Shown here piece after piece: positions 8,718 through 16,648 of a DNA stretch of 64,000 nucleotides. Under the pieces are notes generated by a model. That model had not been told where the DNA came from. It was given only the letters and a program-made list of their open reading frames with translations, and did no database searches. A program made the position numbers and the translations under genes. The DNA comes from Brasilonema angustatum HA4187-MV1 (lineage in GTDB: Bacteria > Cyanobacteriota > Cyanobacteriia > Cyanobacteriales > Nostocaceae), in assembly GCA_019359695.1 (NCBI GenBank), contig JAHHGV010000003.1, positions 62,001-126,000 on the forward strand. Direction: 5' to 3'. How positions within the stretch are numbered: position 1 is the first letter of the stretch; each line of letters opens with the position of its first letter.

Positions 8718-11700
8718 ATGAATCAATCATTGAATATGAAAGCGTCATTTCCTCTCTCGGAAGTTCAGCATAAAATTTGGTTGAGCCATCATTTCATGCC
8801 AGAAGGGCTAAACGATAAAGTTTGTTTTGCTTTCAAAATTAATTCACCTGTCAGTATTTCTGCTCTAAAAAAAACATTTCAAGCAATAATTGATCGTCAC
8901 GATATCTTGCGCACGACTTATCATGAGTCGGAAAAGAAAAATTTTCAAGAAATACATGATAACGTTGAAGCTAATTTAGAAGAGATAAACGCTTCAAGTT
9001 GGGATTTTAATGAGTTAACTAAGTATTTACTACAGTCCGCTAAACATCCATTCAATTTAGAAAAAGCTCCGATGATTCGGCTAAGCTTGTTTAGTCGTTC
9101 TGCTACGGAGCATATTCTTTTGCTAACCGTTCATAGTTTGGTAAGTGATTGGGGTTCTTTATTACTACTGGTGGATGAGTTTTTGCAACTCTATTTATCA
9201 AAAAATAATTTTTTAGATTCAAACAAGAATATTAAGACTTTAGAGTTTTCACAATATTTATATAAAGAATATGTAAAAAAAGAAGTTAATCTACTAGAAA
9301 GTTCTGAAGGGGAAAGACTTAAAGATTATTGGGAAAAACAGTTGTCGGGAGAATTACCTTTACTAGAGTTACCGACTAGATTACCTCAATCTCCTCTCAA
9401 AACTGACAATGGCTTATCTTATGCTTTTGTCATCAACAATAGACTAACTGGATTACTAAAAAAACTGGCAAATGATGAAAATGTCAGCCTAGCTAACCTT
9501 CTTTTAGCAGCATTTAAAATTCTGCTTTACCGTTATACAAGTGAAAAAGATATTCTTGTTGGTTTGGTAGTAAATCAGCAAGATAGACCAGAATTTGAAA
9601 GAGTTGTTGGCAACTTTGCTAACGTAGTTATTTCACGGGATTTGATTTGGGAAAGTATTTCATTTAAAAAGTTTATCCATCAAGTTAGTAATAATTGTTT
9701 AGAAATAAGGGAGTATCAAGATTATCCGTTTGCTTTATTGGTAAGACAATTACAGTCAAAGTCTAATTCAAGTCATTCACCTATTTGTCAAGCTTCCTTT
9801 AGTTACCAGAATGTCAATCAACTGGAAAATATATCAAAGTTATTCGAGGCTACAGCTAAGAAACAGCCGACAAATTGTGGCGATCTAGAACTAGAATACT
9901 GGGAACTACCCCAGCAAAAAGTAGAATTTGATTTAAGCTTGGAAGTGATCCAGCTTTCGGAATCTAGCTTAGGTTACTTTAAGTACAACAGCAATCTGTT
10001 AGATGAAGCGGCGATCGCTCATCTAAGCGAACATTTCCAGAATTTATTAGAAAGTATTGTATCAAATCCAGAACAGCCAGTAGCTCAGTTACCATTGCTG
10101 AGTCAGAAGGAACAAGAGAAAATACTGGTTGAGTGGAATGCGACTGGGACTGATTATGATTTGAGTGTATGTCTCCACCAATTAATAGAAGCACAGGTAA
10201 AGCGAAACAGTAATACTATTGCAGTCTCTTTTCTAGAAGAACAGCTTACCTATGGTGAACTCAATCAGCGTGCAAATCAACTCGCGCACTACTTACAAAC
10301 ACTGGGAGTTAAACCAGAGGTTTTAGTAGGTATCTGCGTTGAGCGTTCTTTAGATATGCTGGTGGGACTTTTGGGTATCTTGAAAGCTGGCGCAGCTTAC
10401 TTACCTTTAGATCCAGGTTTTCCACAAGAACGCTTGGAATTAATCTTATCTGATTCTCAGGTGCCAGTGTTATTAACTGATAATCAAAAATTATTTGCTG
10501 ATGATGAACATAGGAAAGTCATCTGTTTACGTACAGATAAGGAAAAGATTGCCAGTCATAGTAAAGATAATCCTGCACCATGTGCAACTGCTAAAAATCT
10601 GGCTTATGTTATCTATACCTCCGGTTCAACTGGTAAGCCTAAGGGAGTAGAAATTCCTCACGCTGCTGTGGTCAATTTCTTAAAATCTATGCAGCATGAA
10701 CCCGGAATTGCAGAGTCAGATGTCCTTTTGGCAGTTACTACAATATCATTTGATATTGCTGCCCTAGAGCTGTATCTGCCTTTAATTACGGGTGCTAGGT
10801 TAATATTAGCAAGTCGAGAAGTCGCTAGCGATGGCAGGCAACTCAGAGAACTAATTCATTCTTCTGGTGCTACGATTATGCAAGCCACCCCAGCTAGTTG
10901 GCGGATGTTGCTTGCGGCTGGATGGACTAGTTCTCCTCAATTGAAAATTCTCTGCGGTGGCGAAGGCTTAAATAGTGACTTGGCAAAGCATTTATTAGAA
11001 AAAGGTGATACTGTATGGAATTTGTATGGACCGACTGAAACGACTATTTGGTCAACTGTTTGTCAAGTAGAAGCTGCGAAACTATCTCATGCTTTAGTCC
11101 CCATCGGTTGTCCTATCGCTAACACACAAACTTACATATTGGATTCCAATCTCCAACCAGTTCCTATCGGAGTTTTGGGCGAATTGTATATAGGTGGTGC
11201 TGGGGTTGCACGCGGTTATTTCAATCGTCCTGAACTCACTGCTGAACGGTTTATTGCTAATCCTTTCTCGCAAGGTTCCTGTTTTTACAGAACAGGAGAT
11301 TTAGCTCGTTACCTGGATAATGGCAATATTGAATACGTTAGTCGAATAGATAATCAAGTAAAAATTCGAGGTTTTAGGATCGAACTTGGGGATATAGAAA
11401 ACGCTTTATCTGCTCATCCACAAGTACGAGAAGCGGTTGTCATTACCCGTAGTGATCAACCAGGAGAAAAACAAATAGTAGCTTATATCACTACTAAACA
11501 GGAAGAACCAACTCCTGACACCCTGCGCGATTTCCTCAAACAGAAGCTACCAGATTACATGGTGCCAATAGCTTTTGTAATCTTAGAAGCATTACCCTTA
11601 ACTCCTAGTGGAAAAGTCAACCGTCGCGCTTTGCCAAAGCCAACACTTTCTAGCTTCAGCCAACACAATGAATTTGTCGCACCGCGCAATGATACCGAAG

Positions 11701-12740
11701 GGAAACTGGCAAAAATCTGGTCAGAAATATTAAACATTCAGCCAATAGGTGTTAAAGATAACTTCTTTGAAATTGGCGGAAATTCTCTTTCAGCAATCTA
11801 CTTAATAGCTTCAATTGGGCAGCACTTTGGTAAGGAATTACCCTTATCAGCAGTCCTCACCAATCCCACCATTGAAAAGTTTGCAAATCTTCTTAATACC
11901 AGTTCCAATACTTTTGAAAACTCCCTCCTAGTTCCCATCCAGCCAAAAGGTAACAAGCCACCATTTTTCTGCGTACATCCTGCAGGAGGTCATGTTTTGT
12001 GTTACTTCAAATTGGCGCATTCTCTCAGTGACGATCAACCGTTTTATGGCTTGCAAGCGCAAGGGTTTCATGGGGAAGAAGAACCACTCACACGAGTCGA
12101 GGATATGGCAAGCTTGTATATCCAAGCAATTAGGAAGTTTCAGCCCAATGGTCCTTACTCTATTGGTGGTTGGTCATTTGGGGGAGTTGTGGCGTATGAA
12201 ATGGCACAACAATTACACAAACAGGGACAGGAAGTCTCTTTAGTAATACTTGATTCTTATGTTCCAATTCTCTTGGATAAAAACAAGAAAATTGACGCCC
12301 CCTATTTGGTTGGTGTTCTTTCCAGATATTTTGGCGGAATAGCAGGGCAAGATAATCTGGTAACACCTGATGAAATTAAGCACTTGAGTATTAACGAACA
12401 AATTAACTACATCCTTGACAAGGCAATAGAAGTCAAGATATTACCGCCATCAAATCAAAGCCAACAAAACCGACGCATTCTTGATGTGTTAGTTGGAACG
12501 CTAAAAGCAACTTATTCTTATCTGCCACAGCCATATCCAGGAAAAGTCACTGTCTTGAGAGCCAAAGAAAAGCATATCATGGCTTCCGACCCAACTCTTG
12601 TGTGGGTGGAATTATTCTCTATCATGGATGCGGAAGATATAAAAATCATTGATGTTTCTGGTAATCACTACACATGCATTTTGGAACCTCATTTACAAGT
12701 CTTAGCAGAACGCTTGAAATCATCTCTGGCGGAATTTTAG
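8718..12740 (+). CDS. mysE: single-module NRPS, C-A-T-TE, MysE-like, predicted glycine-activating
   Basis: The 1340-residue protein has four domains. The condensation domain (about 10-450) has HSLVSDW (139-145) in place of HHxxxDG, so the catalytic second His is Ser140. The adenylation domain (about 480-1000) shows YTSGSTGKPKG, NLYGPTETT, YRTGDLARY and SGKVNRR. The T domain has GGNSLS with the pantetheine Ser at 1023. The thioesterase has GWSFGG with Ser1153 and a late GNHYTC His. Specificity residues D679, I680, L683, Q722, L745, G747, L769, I777, W778 and K966 spell the glycine code. MysE enzymes condense an amino acid with mycosporine-glycine, and the described one uses serine. This one should use glycine. 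Context, with mysABC upstream and no mysD in view, supports the role. Confidence 0.88.
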   Translation: MNQSLNMKASFPLSEVQHKIWLSHHFMPEGLNDKVCFAFKINSPVSISALKKTFQAIIDRHDILRTTYHESEKKNFQEIHDNVEANLEEINASSWDFNELTKYLLQSAKHPFNLEKAPMIRLSLFSRSATEHILLLTVHSLVSDWGSLLLLVDEFLQLYLSKNNFLDSNKNIKTLEFSQYLYKEYVKKEVNLLESSEGERLKDYWEKQLSGELPLLELPTRLPQSPLKTDNGLSYAFVINNRLTGLLKKLANDENVSLANLLLAAFKILLYRYTSEKDILVGLVVNQQDRPEFERVVGNFANVVISRDLIWESISFKKFIHQVSNNCLEIREYQDYPFALLVRQLQSKSNSSHSPICQASFSYQNVNQLENISKLFEATAKKQPTNCGDLELEYWELPQQKVEFDLSLEVIQLSESSLGYFKYNSNLLDEAAIAHLSEHFQNLLESIVSNPEQPVAQLPLLSQKEQEKILVEWNATGTDYDLSVCLHQLIEAQVKRNSNTIAVSFLEEQLTYGELNQRANQLAHYLQTLGVKPEVLVGICVERSLDMLVGLLGILKAGAAYLPLDPGFPQERLELILSDSQVPVLLTDNQKLFADDEHRKVICLRTDKEKIASHSKDNPAPCATAKNLAYVIYTSGSTGKPKGVEIPHAAVVNFLKSMQHEPGIAESDVLLAVTTISFDIAALELYLPLITGARLILASREVASDGRQLRELIHSSGATIMQATPASWRMLLAAGWTSSPQLKILCGGEGLNSDLAKHLLEKGDTVWNLYGPTETTIWSTVCQVEAAKLSHALVPIGCPIANTQTYILDSNLQPVPIGVLGELYIGGAGVARGYFNRPELTAERFIANPFSQGSCFYRTGDLARYLDNGNIEYVSRIDNQVKIRGFRIELGDIENALSAHPQVREAVVITRSDQPGEKQIVAYITTKQEEPTPDTLRDFLKQKLPDYMVPIAFVILEALPLTPSGKVNRRALPKPTLSSFSQHNEFVAPRNDTEGKLAKIWSEILNIQPIGVKDNFFEIGGNSLSAIYLIASIGQHFGKELPLSAVLTNPTIEKFANLLNTSSNTFENSLLVPIQPKGNKPPFFCVHPAGGHVLCYFKLAHSLSDDQPFYGLQAQGFHGEEEPLTRVEDMASLYIQAIRKFQPNGPYSIGGWSFGGVVAYEMAQQLHKQGQEVSLVILDSYVPILLDKNKKIDAPYLVGVLSRYFGGIAGQDNLVTPDEIKHLSINEQINYILDKAIEVKILPPSNQSQQNRRILDVLVGTLKATYSYLPQPYPGKVTVLRAKEKHIMASDPTLVWVELFSIMDAEDIKIIDVSGNHYTCILEPHLQVLAERLKSSLAEF

Positions 12741-12788
12741 CCAGAAGGTCACTTTAGGGATTTCCAAAAAAATAATTTCCCAAAAACA

Positions 12789-12823
12789 ATTCGATAAAAC
12801 GAATCATATTGAGCCAATCTTAA
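12789..12823 (+). pseudogene. 3' tail of a lost glycosyltransferase copy
   Basis: These bases match the last codons of the three downstream glycosyltransferase genes (GATAAAA...ATATTGAGC.AATCTTAA, with a 4-base insertion). The AAAAAAGCAAATAAATTT sequence that follows the stop of the third gene follows here too. I read it as the end of a fourth copy whose body was deleted. Confidence 0.55.
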
Positions 12824-12874
12824 AAAAGCAAATAAATTTTTAATTTTGGTCGTAGAACCGTTATTTCTTTTATA

Positions 12875-12973
12875 TAGCAATCCTAAATCATTTATAAACA
12901 ATTCCTGTTAAGCGTTCCCTGTTCCCTGTTAAGAGCCCTCATTAGACAATTTACAACTAAAATAGGACTGCTA
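12875..12973. mobile_element. 99-bp MITE with TAGCAATCC-type ends, TA target site
   Basis: The ends TAGCAATCCTA and TAGGACTGCTA are inverted repeats with one mismatch and are flanked by TA (12873-12874, 12974-12975). The matching tandem unit at 15391-15410 lacks the element and carries a single TA at the same place, so it is an empty site. Similar elements lie at 30022-30124 and 63604-63725. The element encodes no protein. Confidence 0.8.
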
Positions 12974-12975
12974 TA

Positions 12976-13284
12976 GTACCTTAAAAGGGCTGGTTCTAAT
13001 GCTTACCCTAACCTCTAAACCCGCTTGTCAATAGCGTTTGAGACGCGATCAGAAAAATTGTTGATAACTTGTGAACGGTTTGCCCAAGACAGCGCCACAA
13101 CAGAAAGAAATAGGAGACAGTAATGATAAATGCGGCCAGATGCACCACACTCTATTTCCATTCTTGAGAACAACGCTTATTTTACCTGACTTAGGGGCTT
13201 AACTGAACCGTATTGAGATATAGTTAGCAGTACAACGCCAGTTGTAGAGGATGAAAAGTTGATTTACCTAATCAGGCAGTTTTG
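12976..13284 (+). repeat. tandem upstream unit, copy 1 (before first GT14 gene)
   Basis: It contains GTACCTTAAAAGGGCTGG, a TGCTTACCCTAACCTCTAAACCC box, an AATAGCGTTTGAGACG box, and at 13231-13284 a block (TACAACGCCAGTTGTAGAGG and onward) running into the start codon. The same blocks precede the third GT14 gene (15402-15537), and part of them precede the second (14222-14310). The leader was therefore copied with the gene and probably carries its promoter. Confidence 0.7.
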
Positions 13285-14199
13285 ATGAGAATAGCATATA
13301 TAATTTTGGCACATAAATATCCGGAACAATTAGTACGCCTGATTTCTAAACTAAACACAGATGATGTTTCCTTTTTTCTACATATAGATAAAAAGTCTGA
13401 TGATAAAATTTATCATCAGATAGTGACTCAACTCAAGGATTTTCCAAATGTTTGTTTCATCAAGAGATACCATTTAGCATGGGGAAGTTTTGATATTGTC
13501 AGAGCCAGTCTTGAAGGAATAAAATCAATAGTTGAAACGGGTAAGTACTTCGATTATGTTATACACTTATCGGGTCAAGACTATTTGACCAAGTCAAATG
13601 AACAGATTAAGAACTTTCTCCAAGAGAATAAAGGTAGAGAATTTCTAGAGCATTTGCCACTACCTTGTAGTAAATGGGGATGGAAAAATGGCGGCTTAAC
13701 AAGAGTAGAAGATTGGCACATCACTTGGAAAGGGGAGTATTTCTGTATTCCCGCTTTTCGGGAATTTAAATCTCCTATTAACTCTTTATTATATTCATTA
13801 TTTATTTTCCTTTTACCGAAAAGACGTAAATTTCCGCAAGGCTTTGCTCTTTATGGAGGCTCGCAATTTTGGTGCTTAACAGGAGAATGCATAAAATGGA
13901 TAAATGATTTTGTCAAGCAAAACCCGAAGTTTATTAATCGGTTTAATTACACTTACTGTACAGATGAATTGTTTTACCAGACCCTGATTGTCAATTCACC
14001 TTTTAAGGAAAAAATTATTAATGCTTGCTTGACATATGTAGAGTGGTCTAATGTTAACGCCTTTCACCCCAACATTTTATCAAAAAATGATTTTGATAAA
14101 ATTAGTGAATCCGAAAAATTATTTGCCAGGAAGTTTGATATGACGAGAGATTCGGATATATTAGATATGATTGATAAAATGATATTAAGCAAATCTTAA
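13285..14199 (+). CDS. GT14-type glycosyltransferase, copy 1
   Basis: This 304-residue protein resembles core-2/I-branching beta-1,6-N-acetylglucosaminyltransferases and peptide xylosyltransferases (CAZy GT14). Visible features are the N-terminal AYIILAHKYPEQLVRLI, FFLHIDKKS, WGSFDIVRASLEGI, HLSGQDYL, GSQFWCLTGE and the acidic TDELFYQTL. There is no signal peptide; a hydrophobic stretch near residues 168-180 may contact the membrane. It follows the NRPS on the same strand with its own leader. The acceptor is unknown: exopolysaccharide is the usual guess, but the position makes a glycosylated MAA worth testing. ATG 13285 is used; a TTG sits just before it. Confidence 0.82.
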   Translation: MRIAYIILAHKYPEQLVRLISKLNTDDVSFFLHIDKKSDDKIYHQIVTQLKDFPNVCFIKRYHLAWGSFDIVRASLEGIKSIVETGKYFDYVIHLSGQDYLTKSNEQIKNFLQENKGREFLEHLPLPCSKWGWKNGGLTRVEDWHITWKGEYFCIPAFREFKSPINSLLYSLFIFLLPKRRKFPQGFALYGGSQFWCLTGECIKWINDFVKQNPKFINRFNYTYCTDELFYQTLIVNSPFKEKIINACLTYVEWSNVNAFHPNILSKNDFDKISESEKLFARKFDMTRDSDILDMIDKMILSKS

Positions 14200-14221
14200 A
14201 AATGCATTTTTTTTGACTTCA

Positions 14222-14310
14222 AGGCTTAACTGAACCGTATTGAAATATATTTAGCAGTACAACGCCAGTTGTAAAGGATGAAAAGTTGATTTGCCTAGTA
14301 AAGCAATTTT
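14222..14310 (+). repeat. tandem upstream unit, copy 2 (partial, before second GT14 gene)
   Basis: GGCTTAACTGAACCGTATTG and the TACAACGCCAGTTGTAAAGG block (from 14258) match copy 1 at 13198-13281. About 130 bases of unrelated sequence then separate the block from the start of the second gene, so this copy was rearranged after duplication. Confidence 0.65.
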
Positions 14311-14444
14311 TTAGGAAGCATCCCAAGTTTACACAAAAGATGGTAGTGAGAGCATCTTGCTCCCTACTTTATTACTGAAGCGGACTGTCCGATTTGCACT
14401 ACAAAATAAAATACATTTACACATTTGGGATACTCCCGTTTTTT

Positions 14445-15353
14445 ATGAGAATAGCATATATAATTTTGGCGCATAAATATCCTGAACAATTAGTACGTCT
14501 TATTTCTAAACTAAACACAGATGATGTTTCATTTTTTATACATATAGATAAAAAAACAGAGCAGAAAATTTATCATCAGATAGTGACTCAACTCAAGAAT
14601 TTTCCACATGTCTCTTTTATAAAGAGATACAATTTAGCATGGGGAAGTTGTGATATTGTCAGAGCTAGTCTTGAGGGAATAAAATCAATCGTTGAAACGG
14701 GTAAGTACTTCGATTATGTTATATACTTCTCAGGTCAAGACTATTTGATCAAGTCAAATGAACAGATTAAGAAGTTTTTGCAAGAGAATAATGGTAAAGA
14801 ATTTATAGAGTATTTTCCATTACCTTGTAATAAATGGTACAAGGGAGGCTTAACAAGATTAGAATCTTGGTATATTCGTTGGAAAGATAAGGAATTTTTT
14901 ATTCCGCAAAAGCGTGAGTTTAAATCTCCTATTAACTCTTTGTTATATTCATTGTTGATTTTGCTTTTACCGAAAAGACCTAAATTGCCTGAAGGATTTG
15001 CTCTTTATGGAGGTTCAGCATTTTGGTGCTTAACAGGAGAATCTACAAAATGGATAAATAATTTTGTTAAGCAAAACCCCAAGTTTGTTAATAGTTTTAA
15101 TTACACTTATTGTCCAGATGAATTGTTTTACCAGATTTTAATTGCAAATTCCCCTTTTAAGGAAAAAATTATTAACACTCGCTTGACCTATCTAGAGTGG
15201 CCTAAGGATGATTCCCTTCACCCCAAAATTTTATCAAAAAATGATTTTGATAAAATTAGGGAATCAGAGAAGTTATTTGCTAGGAAGTTTGACATGAGTA
15301 TAGATGCGGATATATTAGATATGATTGATAAAATGATATTGACCAAATCTTAA
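14445..15353 (+). CDS. GT14-type glycosyltransferase, copy 2
   Basis: Tandem paralogue of the gene at 13285 (302 residues). The same landmarks are present: FFIHIDKKT, WGSCDIVRASLEGI, FSGQDYLIKS, GSAFWCLTGE and PDELFYQIL. It is the most divergent of the three; for example Ser-Gln replaces the usual bases around GSQFW, and the acidic site reads CPDELFY. I start at ATG 14445 because all copies begin MRIAYIILAHKYP. An in-frame TTG at 14394 would add a 17-residue extension lacking in the others. The acceptor is unknown, and divergence of the paralogues may mean different acceptors or linkages. Confidence 0.8.
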   Translation: MRIAYIILAHKYPEQLVRLISKLNTDDVSFFIHIDKKTEQKIYHQIVTQLKNFPHVSFIKRYNLAWGSCDIVRASLEGIKSIVETGKYFDYVIYFSGQDYLIKSNEQIKKFLQENNGKEFIEYFPLPCNKWYKGGLTRLESWYIRWKDKEFFIPQKREFKSPINSLLYSLLILLLPKRPKLPEGFALYGGSAFWCLTGESTKWINNFVKQNPKFVNSFNYTYCPDELFYQILIANSPFKEKIINTRLTYLEWPKDDSLHPKILSKNDFDKIRESEKLFARKFDMSIDADILDMIDKMILTKS

Positions 15354-15401
15354 AAAGCAAATATATTTTGAATTTTGGTTCTAGAACCGTTATTTCTTTC
15401 A

Positions 15402-15537
15402 TAGTACCTTGAAAGGGCTGGTACTAATGCTTACCCTAACCTCTAAACCCCCTTGGCAATAGCGTTTGAGACGTGCTTACCCGTACAACGCCAGTTGTAG
15501 AGGATGAAAAGTTGATTTACCTAATCAGGCAGTTTTG
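15402..15537 (+). repeat. tandem upstream unit, copy 3 (before third GT14 gene)
   Basis: It repeats the GTACCTTGAAAGGGCTGG, TTACCCTAACCTCTAAACCC and TAGCGTTTGAGACG boxes, and from 15484 the block leading into the gene, nearly identical to copy 1. It lacks the 99-bp element found in copy 1, so it records the uninterrupted form. Confidence 0.7.
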
Positions 15538-16452
15538 ATGAGAATAGCATATATAATTTTGGCACATAAATATCCGGAACAACTAGTACGTCTGATTTCT
15601 AAACTAAACACAGATGATGTTTCATTTTTTATACATATAGATAAAAAAACAGATAAAAAAATTTATCATCAGGTACTGACTCAGCTTAAGGATTTTCCAA
15701 ATGTCTCTTTCATAAAGAGATACAATTCAGAATGGGGAAGTTTTGATATTGTCAGAGCTAGTCTTGAAGGGATAAAGTCAATAGTTGAAACAGGTACTTA
15801 CTTCGATTATGTTATACACTTATCGGGTCAAGACTATTTGATAAAATCAAATGAACAGATTAAGAAGTTTTTCCAAGAAAATAAAGGTAGAGAATGGATA
15901 GAGTATTTTCCACTACCTTGTAGTAAATGGGAAGACGAAGATGGCGGCTTAGCAAGAGTTGAAAATTGGTACATTCCTTGGTGGAAAGAGGAGTATTTCT
16001 TGATTCCCAAAAAGCGTGACTTTGAATCTCCTATTAACTCTTTATTAAATTCATTGTTGATTTTGCTTTTACCGAAAAGGCCTAAATTGCCTGAAGGCTT
16101 TGATCTTTATGGAGGTTCGCAATTTTGGTGCTTAACAGGAGAATCCATAAAATGGATAAATGATTTTATCAAGCAAAACCCTAAGTTTGTTAATCGGTTT
16201 AATTACACTTATTGTACAGATGAATTGTTTTACCAAACCCTCCTTTTAAATTCACCTTTTCAGGGAAAAATTATTAACGCTAGCTTGACATATCTAGAGT
16301 GGCCCATAAACGCCTGGCACCCCAAAATTTTCTCAAAAAATGATTTTGAGAAAATTAGGGAATCAGAAAAGTTATTTGCCAGGAAGTTTGATATGACGAA
16401 AGACCCGGATATACTAGACATGATTGATAAAATGATATTGAGCGAATCTTAA
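15538..16452 (+). CDS. GT14-type glycosyltransferase, copy 3
   Basis: Third tandem paralogue (304 residues), closest to copy 1. It has FFIHIDKKTD, WGSFDIVRASLEGI, HLSGQDYLIKS, GSQFWCLTGES and TDELFYQTLL. The first 90 or so bases and the leader are almost identical to those of copy 1, pointing to recent duplication or gene conversion, while the middle (residues about 120-160) has changed most. That middle region is a likely acceptor-binding part. All three copies keep the key acidic and tryptophan positions and look functional. Confidence 0.82.
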   Translation: MRIAYIILAHKYPEQLVRLISKLNTDDVSFFIHIDKKTDKKIYHQVLTQLKDFPNVSFIKRYNSEWGSFDIVRASLEGIKSIVETGTYFDYVIHLSGQDYLIKSNEQIKKFFQENKGREWIEYFPLPCSKWEDEDGGLARVENWYIPWWKEEYFLIPKKRDFESPINSLLNSLLILLLPKRPKLPEGFDLYGGSQFWCLTGESIKWINDFIKQNPKFVNRFNYTYCTDELFYQTLLLNSPFQGKIINASLTYLEWPINAWHPKIFSKNDFEKIRESEKLFARKFDMTKDPDILDMIDKMILSES

Positions 16453-16474
16453 AAAAGCAAATAAATTTATAATT

Positions 16475-16594
16475 ATGGTCGCATCAGGAGAAATGATTAA
16501 TGTTCCCGACCAGCATGACACATTTGTTCTAGAAGCCCCATATCCAAATTTTGGGAAAAGAGCTTTCATGCTTTTAGAAGCGGGTGAAAAATAG
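16475..16594 (+). CDS. possible short ORF or gene remnant (39 aa)
   Basis: A 39-codon frame (MVASGEMINVPDQ...) follows the tail repeat of the GT array and ends 55 bases before the aldolase. It has no clear ribosome site and no family I recognise. The composition (PDQHDTFVLEAPYPNFGKR) looks protein-like, so it may be the end of a lost gene. I cannot say which. Confidence 0.2.
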   Translation: MVASGEMINVPDQHDTFVLEAPYPNFGKRAFMLLEAGEK

Positions 16595-16648
16595 TGCGAA
16601 TGCTATATTAAAGGCAAAGCTATGTGCTGACGTTTTGAGGAAAAGGCA

